Source: an uncultured Acidobacteriota bacterium
Lineage (GTDB): Bacteria; Acidobacteriota; Terriglobia; Terriglobales; Acidobacteriaceae
Reading direction: 5' to 3'
DNA: 64,000 nucleotides
NCBI GenBank assembly: GCA_903851035.1
Contig: CAINND010000060.1
Span: 62,001 to 126,000, forward strand
This document shows, piece after piece, positions 53,390-61,562 of the stretch (position 1 is the first letter of the stretch; every line of letters begins with the position of its first letter). The position numbers and the translations under genes were made by a program. The notes under the pieces are model-generated. The model searched no databases, was not told the origin of the DNA, and saw nothing but the letters and a program-made list of their open reading frames with translations.

Positions 53390-54583
53390 ATGAACTCGGC
53401 GGCGAATCGTAAAATTCTAGAGGCGCTCTCACAGAACTGGCAGACCGAGATGCGCGGCTTCCACACCTATAAAACTCTGGCTGAGCGCGATGGCGACCCA
53501 TACCGCAAGCGCACGCTGAACCACATGGCGCAGGCCGAGGCTCGGCACGCCGCCATGTGGGCCAAGCGTATTCATGAGCTTGGCGGCACTATTCCGCAAT
53601 ATGACGGCAAGGCCGGAGGCGAAGCCGATTCCCTGACCACGCGCGTGGGCGGCCCCGGCATGGCACTGCGCAGGCTGGAGATTGACGAAAGCCGCGACAT
53701 TGCCAAGTACGGCCAACAGATTGAGGAACTGGGCGACGAGCCCAGCGTGGCCATTCTGCGCGAAGTCATCGCCGACGAGCAGGAACATTATCGCGAGCTG
53801 GGCGAACTGATACGCAATCACTATCCGCGTTCGGCCGTGGAAGAAACGACTGGCGATCCGAAGTCGGTGATTGCAGACCTTCTCTCCAAACGTAACAATG
53901 CCGGCAAGCAGGCGGCGGGGTGGATTGGCGACGCGATTTATGGCGTCAACGACGGACTAGGCGCAATCTTCGGCATTGTCAGCGGCGTGAGCGGCGCGAC
54001 GCTGGGCAACTCGCACTACGTGCTGCTGGCAGGCATTGCCGGCATGGTAGCCAGCTCGCTGAGCATGGGCAGCGGGGCGTACTTGGCGGCCAAGAGCGAG
54101 CGCGAAATCTACGAGGCAGAACTGGCACGCGAGCGCGAAGCCATCCAGACGAACAACATCGAGGCGCGCGAACTGCTCTCACTCTACTACCAGGTGAAGG
54201 GGCTGCCGGAAGATGACGCCGACCGCGTGGTGGAGCACATCGCGAAAGATCCCGAGCAGATGGTGCGGGTGCTGGCCGGCGAAAGGCTGAACGCCACGGA
54301 GGAGGCTTTGAGCAATCCCGTGACATCGGCCTTTAGTGGCGCGCTGAGCACGGCTGTGGGCGCCTTTGTGCCGATCATTCCCTTCTTCTTCTGGGGCGGA
54401 TACCCGGCGGTGATCGCGTCGGCCATCATCAGCCTGGCGGCGCACTTTGCGGTGGGCGCAGCCAAGAGCCTGATTACCGTGCGCTCGTGGTGGGCGAGCG
54501 GCTTTGAGATGACTGCCGTGGGCGCCATCGAAGGCGTGGTGACATACCTGATCGGCGTTGGCATTGGCCACATGGGCGGTTAG
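53390..54583 (+). CDS. Er-VIT (MbfA-like) ferritin/iron transporter
   Basis: The 397-residue protein has an N-terminal rubrerythrin-like di-iron domain: Glu/His positions in NWQTEMRGFHTY, MAQAEARHAAMW and EVIADEQEHYREL. A C-terminal VIT1/CCC1 membrane domain follows, with GDAIYGVNDGLGAIFGIV, SSLSMGSGAYLAAKSE and about five helices. This is the architecture of MbfA, which exports iron or protects against peroxide. It starts 42 bp after msrP, so a shared oxidative-stress transcript is plausible. A terminator follows at 54677. Confidence 0.93.
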   Translation: MNSAANRKILEALSQNWQTEMRGFHTYKTLAERDGDPYRKRTLNHMAQAEARHAAMWAKRIHELGGTIPQYDGKAGGEADSLTTRVGGPGMALRRLEIDESRDIAKYGQQIEELGDEPSVAILREVIADEQEHYRELGELIRNHYPRSAVEETTGDPKSVIADLLSKRNNAGKQAAGWIGDAIYGVNDGLGAIFGIVSGVSGATLGNSHYVLLAGIAGMVASSLSMGSGAYLAAKSEREIYEAELAREREAIQTNNIEARELLSLYYQVKGLPEDDADRVVEHIAKDPEQMVRVLAGERLNATEEALSNPVTSAFSGALSTAVGAFVPIIPFFFWGGYPAVIASAIISLAAHFAVGAAKSLITVRSWWASGFEMTAVGAIEGVVTYLIGVGIGHMGG

Positions 54584-54676
54584 CAGCGCGGCTTTCGCAA
54601 TTGCGCGTTGAAGACATGATGCCGGACGACAACGTTACATCATGACACGCGAAACAGATGCGGGATGAAGGAAATC

Positions 54677-54706
54677 AAAAACGGATGCACATGGCATCCG
54701 TTTTTT
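54677..54706 (+). terminator. Terminator of the msrP/Er-VIT run
   Basis: Stem AAAACGGATGC/GCATCCGTTTT with loop ACATG and a run of six T. Its T-run overlaps the -35 box of the tRNA-Pro promoter. Confidence 0.85.
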
Positions 54707-54732
54707 GCGCAATCGTTCGGCTCTGCTATAAT
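54705..54732 (+). promoter_or_regulatory. Promoter of tRNA-Pro
   Basis: TTGCGC (54705-54710), 16 bases, TATAAT (54727-54732), about 35 bases before the tRNA. Confidence 0.7.
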
Positions 54733-54767
54733 TATTTCTGCGCGGCGCCAGTCGCGTGTTTTCGTGT

Positions 54768-54844
<77 letters not shown>

Positions 54845-55120
54845 TTATTTCCCTTTAGCCCTGTTGAATATCCCGTCAAAGGGCTTTCTGTATGCAGGCG
54901 TGATGCTTGCGCCGTCAATCGTGCAGTTCAAAAGTACTTTTCTGAGCAAATCGGCTTGTTCGGCGGATTTGCGCGTAAGGTACAGCGAATGAGTACGTTG
55001 CGCGAGTTCTAAAATCCTCTGCACATCGAGCAGCTTTTGAGCAAGGCGGGAAATCTGTGCGCCGTATTGCGCACCATGACAACAATGGCAGTCTCGTATT
55101 TTGTTGTACGAAACTGCCAT
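54845..55120 (-). pseudogene. Serine site-specific recombinase, C-terminal remnant
   Basis: The 91-codon frame ends one base after the tRNA-Pro CCA. Its last 55 codons read like the C-terminus of zinc-ribbon large serine recombinases: ILELAQRTHSLYLTRKSAEQ, LLRKVLLNCTIDG, PAYRKPFDGIF, RAKGK. The catalytic Ser domain and the rest of the protein are absent. The first codons fall inside a long inverted repeat and are probably not original. It is best read as the scar of an element that integrated at this tRNA and was later deleted. Confidence 0.7.
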
Positions 55121-55124
55121 TGTT
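55081..55124. repeat. 18-bp inverted repeat at the end of the recombinase remnant
   Basis: Arms 55081-55098 (AACAATGGCAGTCTCGTA) and 55107-55124 match at 17 of 18 positions around an 8-base centre. Neither side has a T-run, so a plain terminator is not favoured; a recombination or element-end site is possible. Confidence 0.7.
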
Positions 55125-55170
55125 GGTGAATCTTATTTGGTTTTATCCAGCTTGGTACCTTTGCATCACA

Positions 55171-58100
55171 CTAATGCGACTCGATGTACTGATAGCTGGA
55201 AGACACTTCTTTGCCGTTCACCAATGACCAGAGCGTCACGTAAATCGTGTTGCTATTCGTCGGCAGAGTCAGCGTCATGCTGCTGCCGCTGGCCACACCG
55301 GCGTTGCCCAGGTCCAAACCGCCAGGCGTCGAGCCAACCCAGATGTAATACGGGCCGGTCGAACCATTGGCGCTCCAGGTGAACGTCGTCGAAGCGCCCG
55401 TTAGCGTGCTGCCGTTGGCCGGAGTGCTCATCGTCGCCGGAAGCATGGTCGCTTCCGTGTACGTGTAGCTCTTCGAAACTCCGCCACCATTCAGCGTGGA
55501 CCACAGCGTCACGTAAATCGTGTTGCTATTCGTCGGCAGAGTCAGCGTCATGCTGCTGCCGCTGGCCACACCGGCGTTGCCCAGATCCAGCCCTCCAGGC
55601 GTCGAGCCAACCCAGATGTAGAACGGGCCGGTCGAACCGTTGGCGCTCCAGGTGAACGTCGTCGCGGCGCCACTCAGCGTGCTGCCGCTGGTCGGAGAGC
55701 TCATGGACGCAGGGAGTAGCGAGGCCTCCGTGTAGGTGTAGCTATTGGACACCTCGTTGCCGTTTACCGACGACCACAGCGTGACGTAAATCGTGTTGCC
55801 CGTGGTCGGCAGGTTCAGCGTCATGCTGCTGCCGCTGGCCACACCGGCGTTGCCCAGATCCAACCCGCCAGGCGTCGAGCCAACCCAGATGTAATACGGA
55901 CCACTCGAACCGTTTGCACTCCAGGTGAACGTCGTCGCGGCGCCAGTCAACGTGCTGCCGTTGGTCGGAGTGGTCATCGTCGCCGGTGACGCGGTGCCGA
56001 CACCCTGCAATGAGATTGACTGGGTGGCCGAGCTGGCGTTCAGCGTGTTGTCGGTCAGCACCACGCTGCCGCTGATGATGCCCGCCGTGGTGGGCGCGAA
56101 CTCAATGCCCAGGACGCAACTGGCGGCGGGAGTGAGCGTCTGGCTGCCCGTGGAGCAGGTGGTATCGGCTCCGCCAAGTGAGAAGTTGGCGGCCGTGCTG
56201 ATGCTGGCGATGTTCAGGCTGGCGTTGCCCAGGTTGAGCACGCTTACATCCTGCGCCGCGCTGGTTGAGTTCGGCGCAATCGAGCCGAAGTTCAGCGACG
56301 GCGCGTCAGAGACATCCACCTTGCGGATGCGCTGGTTGACTGTGTCTGGAATGTAGAGATTGCCAGTGCTATCCACCGCTACGGCATGGGGAAGGTTAAG
56401 CGCAGCGCTGGTGGCAGCGATATTGTCACCGTTATAGCCAGCGGTTCCCGTGCCAGCCGCGGTTGTGATGATGCCCGTCGAGGCCGTCACCTTGCGAATG
56501 CTATTGTTGCCATAATCTCCGATGTAAAGGTTGCCAGCGCTATCCACCGCTACACCAGAGGGACCGTATAATTCCGCGCTGGTGGCGGCGATGTTGTCGC
56601 CGTTATAGCCTGAGGTTCCCGTACCGGCCACAGTGGTGATGATGCCCGTCGAGGCCGTCACCATGCGGATACGCTGGTTATGGAAATCTGCAATGTAGAG
56701 GTTGCCCGCCGAATCCACCGCAACGCCAAACGGATAATCTAATTCCGCGCTAGTGGCGGCGCTGTTGTCGCCGTTGTAGCCCGCGGTTCCCATACCGGCC
56801 ACAGTAGTGATGATGCCCGTTGAGGCATTCACCTTGCGGATGCGCTCGTTGTAAACATCTGCAATATAGAGATTGCCCGCCGAATCCACGGTGACGCCAT
56901 AGGGAAGGTTGAGTTGTGCGCTGGTGGCGGCGATGTTGTCGCCGTTATAGCCAGCGGTTCCCGTACCAGCCACGGTGGTGATGGTGCCCGTCGAGGCCGC
57001 GACCATACGGATGCGGCTATTGTCAGGATCCGCAATGTATAGGTTGCCCGCGCCATCCACCGCAACGCCGAAGGGGCCGTTGAGTTGTGCGCTGGTAGCG
57101 GCGATATTGTCGCCGTTGTAGCCTGCGGTTCCCGTGCCAGCCACGGTAGAGATGATGCCCGTCGAGGCCGTGACCTTGCGGATGCGCTGGTTGGTGAAAT
57201 CTGAGATGAAGAGGTTACCCGCGCCATCTACCGCAATGCCTAAGGGGCTGTTCGTTTCCGCGGCGGTTGCCGCGCCGCTATCGCCGCTGTAGCCTTGCGT
57301 CCCATTGCCCGCCACGGTGCTGATTATGCCGGGGCCGAAGGCCACCAGAGGGCCTGTGCCGGTTCCTTCCAACGCAAACTGAAAGTTGCCCGCGCTGGTC
57401 TGCACTACCAGGGGCATTTGGCGCTGGCCGGGGAAGGCCGGAGTGAAGGTGATGGGAACGGAGCAGATGCTGCCCGCTGAATTCGATGTGATGCCATCGG
57501 TCGCACATCCGCTGACGGCGCCCACGGTGAATTCATGCTGGCCGCCCTGCGATGACGGTACGGTAACGCTGCTGATGGTGAGCGCCGCGTTCACGTAGAG
57601 CAAAAGGCTCTGCGGGGCAGAGGTTGCGCCCACGGCAGTGTTCAAAAAGCTCAGTGGCGCGGTAGCCGCATTTACCTTGCGAACCTGGCTGGTGTCTTCG
57701 TCTGCGATATACAGGTTTCCCGCGGCATCCAGTGCTACACCGAAGGGGGCGTAGATGGCTGAACTGGTGGCGGGCAATCCATTGCTATCGTCGCCATATG
57801 TGCCATTGCCCGCCACGGTGGTAATGATGCCCGTGGATGCATTGACCATGCGAATACGGCCATCAACCTGGTCGGCGAAATAGAAGTTGCCCGCGCCATC
57901 CACGGTAATGCCCATGGGATTGTACATGGTCGCGCTGATAGCGGGGCCACCGTCGCCGCTATAGCCGTATGAGCCGTTGCCCGCCACCGTATTGATGATG
58001 CCCGTCGAGGCCGTCACCATGCGGACGCGGTTGTTGTAGAGATCGCAGATGTAGAGGTTTCCCGTACTATCCAGAGCAATGCTGTATGGATAGTAGAGCT

Positions 58101-58866
58101 TGGCGTTTACAGCGGGGCCGGTGTCACCGCTAAATCCATAACCGCCCGTGCCCGCCACCGTGGTGATGATGCCCGTGTAAGCGCTGACTTTGCGGACGCG
58201 ATTGTTGTAGTCATCCGCGATGTAGATGTTCCCCACGCTATCCACGGCAACGCTGGTGGGGTTATAGAGTTCGGCGGTGATGGCGCTGATGTTGTCGCCG
58301 TTCCAGCCACCATAACCCGTACCCGCCACCGTGGTTATGATTCCGGTGGAAGCATTCACCTTGCGGATGCGGCTATTGGAGGAATCCGCGATGTAGAGGT
58401 TGCCCGCACTGTCCAGGGCAACGGCGTTGGGGTAATAAAGTTCGGCGCTGGTGGCGGCGATGTTGTCTCCGTTATAGCCGCCGGTGCCCGTGCCCGCCAC
58501 CGTGGTGATGATGCCCGTAGCGGCATTTACCTTGCGCACGCGGTTGTTCTGGTTATCCGCGATGTATAGGTTGCCCGCGCTATCCACGGCAATGCCGGTT
58601 GGGTAGTTGATATATGCGCTGGTGGCGGGACCATTATCGCCGCCATAGTACGCGTCCCCATTGCCGGCCACGGTATTAATTGCCGGTTGCACAGTGAGAG
58701 CAGGTGTTTGCGCTAGAGCTGTACCCGCACTGGCCCACATCACTGCAATGAGCAATAAAAAGAACATTGCAACCTTGGCGTCCCCACGATTAGAGGAGTT
58801 GCCCCAGATGGAAAACAGTGAGGTGAAAGCGCGGCGAATGGATGTAATTGGGGCGGTCAGCGGCAT
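55171..58866 (-). CDS. Giant exported NHL-repeat protein with three C-terminal tandem modules
   Basis: The 1231-residue protein has a long N-terminal signal/anchor (hydrophobic run VAMFFLLLIAVMWASAGTALA). Twelve NHL units of 57 residues follow (pattern TTVAGTGTAGYNGDN, then PxGVAVDSAGNLYIAD, NxRIRKV), in two blocks of six that would form beta-propellers. A Choice-of-anchor-D-like domain separates the blocks; another follows the second (LNFGSIAPNSTSAAQDV). The C-terminus is three near-identical 91-residue modules (FTWSANGSTGPYYIWVGSTP). AAGGAGC precedes ATG 58866. Likely a surface or secreted binding protein; ligand unknown. Confidence 0.88.
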   Translation of the reverse strand: MPLTAPITSIRRAFTSLFSIWGNSSNRGDAKVAMFFLLLIAVMWASAGTALAQTPALTVQPAINTVAGNGDAYYGGDNGPATSAYINYPTGIAVDSAGNLYIADNQNNRVRKVNAATGIITTVAGTGTGGYNGDNIAATSAELYYPNAVALDSAGNLYIADSSNSRIRKVNASTGIITTVAGTGYGGWNGDNISAITAELYNPTSVAVDSVGNIYIADDYNNRVRKVSAYTGIITTVAGTGGYGFSGDTGPAVNAKLYYPYSIALDSTGNLYICDLYNNRVRMVTASTGIINTVAGNGSYGYSGDGGPAISATMYNPMGITVDGAGNFYFADQVDGRIRMVNASTGIITTVAGNGTYGDDSNGLPATSSAIYAPFGVALDAAGNLYIADEDTSQVRKVNAATAPLSFLNTAVGATSAPQSLLLYVNAALTISSVTVPSSQGGQHEFTVGAVSGCATDGITSNSAGSICSVPITFTPAFPGQRQMPLVVQTSAGNFQFALEGTGTGPLVAFGPGIISTVAGNGTQGYSGDSGAATAAETNSPLGIAVDGAGNLFISDFTNQRIRKVTASTGIISTVAGTGTAGYNGDNIAATSAQLNGPFGVAVDGAGNLYIADPDNSRIRMVAASTGTITTVAGTGTAGYNGDNIAATSAQLNLPYGVTVDSAGNLYIADVYNERIRKVNASTGIITTVAGMGTAGYNGDNSAATSAELDYPFGVAVDSAGNLYIADFHNQRIRMVTASTGIITTVAGTGTSGYNGDNIAATSAELYGPSGVAVDSAGNLYIGDYGNNSIRKVTASTGIITTAAGTGTAGYNGDNIAATSAALNLPHAVAVDSTGNLYIPDTVNQRIRKVDVSDAPSLNFGSIAPNSTSAAQDVSVLNLGNASLNIASISTAANFSLGGADTTCSTGSQTLTPAASCVLGIEFAPTTAGIISGSVVLTDNTLNASSATQSISLQGVGTASPATMTTPTNGSTLTGAATTFTWSANGSSGPYYIWVGSTPGGLDLGNAGVASGSSMTLNLPTTGNTIYVTLWSSVNGNEVSNSYTYTEASLLPASMSSPTSGSTLSGAATTFTWSANGSTGPFYIWVGSTPGGLDLGNAGVASGSSMTLTLPTNSNTIYVTLWSTLNGGGVSKSYTYTEATMLPATMSTPANGSTLTGASTTFTWSANGSTGPYYIWVGSTPGGLDLGNAGVASGSSMTLTLPTNSNTIYVTLWSLVNGKEVSSSYQYIESH
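55178..55996 (-). repeat. Three tandem 273-bp repeats
   Basis: The marker CTGGCCACACCGGCGTTGCC recurs at 55289, 55562 and 55835, a period of exactly 273 bp (91 codons). The copies are nearly identical at DNA level, implying recent duplication or ongoing homogenisation. Confidence 0.9.
56330..58700 (-). repeat. NHL-coding tandem repeats, 171-bp period
   Basis: The element GTTGTCGCCGTT recurs at intervals of 171 bp (for example around 56590, 56761, 56932 and 57103), matching one 57-residue NHL unit. Two blocks of six units are separated by a non-repeat segment at about 57330-57680. Confidence 0.8.
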
Positions 58867-59310
58867 GGGAGCAGCTCCTTAAAGGAATCTTTACGCACAG
58901 GGAAATAGGGACGGCAGGTATGGAACTGGCACAGGCAGGTCTTCGCGGACGCGCGGCTGTTGGCGCCCGTGGGGACACAGTCAGGTACAAAGACCATCGT
59001 GGATGGTGCGCGCAACTCGATGCCGTGCAAGGCCAATCCTCTACCGTTGGATCGATGATTCCTTATGAAGATGCGGGCTTCGGGTGGCGATTGCGGCCGA
59101 ACCAGAGCCTTAGTAACTGAATATGCAGTGCATGTAATGAGCCCCCAAACAGCCATCCCCCACGGATGACGATGAAAAGTGCAAGGAGTCTATGCCAGCA
59201 TCTGGAATATTGCTATAAAATTTTCCTCAATTTTCGCCTGTGTTCATGCGGTCAATCAGACAAGTTGCGGATCGCAAGGCCCCAGCGATCGAAAACCCGG
59301 CGAAAGGAAG
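58867..59310. other. Divergent intergenic region between the NHL gene and mtgA
   Basis: No gene is supported. An AT-rich patch near 59205-59235 (GCTATAAAATTTTCCTC) is the likeliest promoter area; no complete -35/-10 pair was assigned. Confidence 0.4.
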
Positions 59311-59328
59311 CCTGTATCCTGATACAGG
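59311..59328 (+). promoter_or_regulatory. Perfect palindrome between ribosome binding site and start of mtgA
   Basis: CCTGTATC-CT-GATACAGG is a perfect 8-bp dyad. AAAGGAAG ends at 59310 and ATG begins at 59329, so the palindrome fills exactly the gap between them. As RNA it could close a hairpin that brings the ribosome binding site to the start; as DNA it could be an operator. Confidence 0.65.
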
Positions 59329-60027
59329 ATGTCAACGACAGTCACCAGCACGCCGGCCCGGAGGGGCTTTTTGCGATCCTTCCTGCGATGGTTCGCGCTC
59401 GGAGTGGTTCTGCTGTGGGCGGCTGCTGCACTACTGCTGGTTGCCGCCCGGTGGATTGATCCTCCAACTACCGCCGTACACATACAGCGCCGCGTACAGG
59501 CATGGATACATAGCACGCCCTATCAGGAACGATATAAGTTTGTTCCGCTCAGCCATATTTCCCCCGATCTTCAGCATGCAGTCATCTCCGCAGAGGACGC
59601 ACGTTTCTATCGACATCATGGCTTCGACTGGCACGCGATCCAGAGGGCTGCAGAAGAAGACATGGAGGGCGGGCGCATTCGCGGCGGGTCCACGCTTAGC
59701 CAGCAACTGGTGAAAAACCTGTTCTTCGGGACGGGCAGATCTTTCATACGCAAGGGTGGAGAACTGACGCTGGTGCCTGTGGCCGAGTTTGTTCTGGGCA
59801 AGCAACGCATACTGGAGCTTTACCTGAACGTGGTCGAGTGGGGGCCTGGAGTTTATGGCGCCGAAGCGGCCTGCCACAACTACTACAAAACCTCGGCCAA
59901 GAGCATTGGCCGGGAACAGTCGGCGCGTCTGGCTGCGATTCTGCCGGCTCCCCTGAAGCGGCATCCCGAGCGCATGAACAGCTATAGCGCGATCATCATG
60001 AAGCGGATGCGCCAGGTGAATTGGTAG
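59329..60027 (+). CDS. mtgA: Monofunctional peptidoglycan transglycosylase
   Basis: The 232-residue protein has one N-terminal membrane helix (ALGVVLLWAAAALLLVAARW) and a GT51 domain. The catalytic Glu is in ISAEDARFYRHHGFDW near residue 88; GGSTLSQQLVKNLF and KQRILELYLNVVEWGPGVYGAEAA follow. It polymerises lipid II into glycan chains and has no transpeptidase domain. Its length matches MtgA. An unusual palindrome separates its ribosome binding site from the ATG. Confidence 0.95.
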   Translation: MSTTVTSTPARRGFLRSFLRWFALGVVLLWAAAALLLVAARWIDPPTTAVHIQRRVQAWIHSTPYQERYKFVPLSHISPDLQHAVISAEDARFYRHHGFDWHAIQRAAEEDMEGGRIRGGSTLSQQLVKNLFFGTGRSFIRKGGELTLVPVAEFVLGKQRILELYLNVVEWGPGVYGAEAACHNYYKTSAKSIGREQSARLAAILPAPLKRHPERMNSYSAIIMKRMRQVNW

Positions 60028-60061
60028 TTGCCGGCGCGAGTTATTCAATTACCTTCCACCA

Positions 60062-61432
60062 TCATTCAACGGAGAGTGGCGAGGCTTCGGCCTGCGGCAG
60101 GCTGATGCCGAGAATCTTCGCCAGCGTCGGCGCAATCTGGCGCATGTCGATCTCACTCAGTGTTTTTCCATGTGCCACCTTTGGTCCAACGAGGAAGAAG
60201 GATGAGCGCATCTCCGGCTGACTTGGCAGGTAGCCGTGCATTCCCAGATTCGAGGGAGCGCTTACCAGCGGCATGGTAAAGCCATAACCAAGCTCATAGC
60301 CAATCCTGAATGAGACGTAGCTATAAGCCTCGGGAAAACCGCTGGCTTTTTGCAATTCATCGCGAGTTAGAACGCTGTCCACTCCGTTGGCGGGATCGGC
60401 GGCCAACCGCTTTAGCAACGCGTCCACCTGGCGCGCCGTAGCCTGATCGCTGGGATCCGCAAGGACAATGGCGGCCGAGCCTCCGGCCGGCCATGGCATT
60501 GCTTTCCAAGTGGTAATCTGGTGCGCTGCATCCATGGTAAAAAGCCCCTCGGCCAGGAAGGCAGCGTAGAGATTTACGTCATGTTCCACGCGGGCGAAGC
60601 CGTGGTCGCTGACCACGCAGACATATGCGGCGCCGGGCGAAGTTCGCTCGGCGGCCTGGCGGAGTTGCCCTACGAGCGCGTCCAGACGCACTAAGACGGC
60701 ATTGGATTTGTCGCTCCACGGTCCGGAGGCATGCTGCTCGGTGTCGAGACCGGTCAGGTAGACGGTCATAAAGGCCGGACGCTTACGCTCAAGAATCTCA
60801 ATGGCAAAGCGGGTGCGAACCTCGTCGGCATCCACCGTTTCTTCCATGCCTCCGGGATAACGGCCGAGTTTGGCTGCGAGCTCCGCCTCCAGTCCGGGAG
60901 TGGAGAGGGCGCGCTGCAGTTTACGATCATCCTCGGTGCCGGTGCGCCAGATCTGCGGCAGGTTGTAGTCAATATGCGCGCCGACGCTTACAGGCCAATA
61001 GACGCTGGCCGTGGTCAGCCCAGCAGCATGGGCGGCATCCCAAAGCGTCGGAACCTTGATGTCTTCGGCGTACCAGTACCAGCCCTTGTCATTCTTGTTG
61101 TAAGGGTCAAATGTAGTGTTGGCCACGATGCCATGCCGCGCAGGTGAGACTCCGGTGAGCAGCGTAGTGTGGCTGGGATAGGTGACCGTGGGCAGCACGC
61201 CACGCACGCCCGGGGAGTAGACGCCATCCTGCATCAGGCGGGTCAGGTTGGGCAGCACCAGTCCGTGCTCCTGCGCATGCAAAACGGCTTCCGGCTTCAG
61301 GCCATCCACGCTGATTAACAGCACGGTTGCAGCGGACTTCGCAGTGCCCTGGCAGAGCCCAACGTTCATACACGCACAGAGAAGAAAGACCAGAATCAGC
61401 GAACGCAAGGCAGTGGATTTCACCAGAAACAT
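60062..61432 (-). CDS. Exported nucleotide pyrophosphatase/phosphodiesterase-like (alkaline phosphatase superfamily) enzyme
   Basis: The 456-residue protein has a signal peptide (cleavage near GLCQG). NPP-type metal and nucleophile motifs: SVDGLKPE (Asp), PTVTYPSHTTLLTG (Thr nucleophile near residue 83), LTGLDTEQHASG, VVSDHGF and NLGMHGYLP. It hydrolyses phosphodiester or pyrophosphate bonds of nucleotides or lipid head groups in the periplasm. It lies 130 bp downstream of the TonB receptor on the same strand, a pairing seen in other Gram-negative genomes. A hairpin sits between them. Confidence 0.92.
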   Translation of the reverse strand: MFLVKSTALRSLILVFLLCACMNVGLCQGTAKSAATVLLISVDGLKPEAVLHAQEHGLVLPNLTRLMQDGVYSPGVRGVLPTVTYPSHTTLLTGVSPARHGIVANTTFDPYNKNDKGWYWYAEDIKVPTLWDAAHAAGLTTASVYWPVSVGAHIDYNLPQIWRTGTEDDRKLQRALSTPGLEAELAAKLGRYPGGMEETVDADEVRTRFAIEILERKRPAFMTVYLTGLDTEQHASGPWSDKSNAVLVRLDALVGQLRQAAERTSPGAAYVCVVSDHGFARVEHDVNLYAAFLAEGLFTMDAAHQITTWKAMPWPAGGSAAIVLADPSDQATARQVDALLKRLAADPANGVDSVLTRDELQKASGFPEAYSYVSFRIGYELGYGFTMPLVSAPSNLGMHGYLPSQPEMRSSFFLVGPKVAHGKTLSEIDMRQIAPTLAKILGISLPQAEASPLSVE

Positions 61433-61512
61433 GAGTGCTCTCCCGGAGACTGAAACTTCATCACCGAATGGGTGACGTTAACACATTGATTCGAGCGGTG
61501 GATGGAATGAAC

Positions 61513-61540
61513 GCAGGGTGCGGATGACTCCGCACCCTGC
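61513..61540 (-). promoter_or_regulatory. Intercistronic hairpin between TonB receptor and phosphodiesterase genes
   Basis: A perfect 12-bp stem, GCAGGGTGCGGA with TCCGCACCCTGC, loop of four. No T-run follows on the minus strand, so it may weaken rather than stop transcription, or protect the upstream mRNA end. Confidence 0.65.
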
Positions 61541-61562
61541 ATGGTTACACACAACGATCAGG

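Noticed and set aside
56330-58700. Regular 171-bp spacing, checked as a non-coding satellite
   Set aside because: It is in frame throughout and encodes NHL units of an exported protein.
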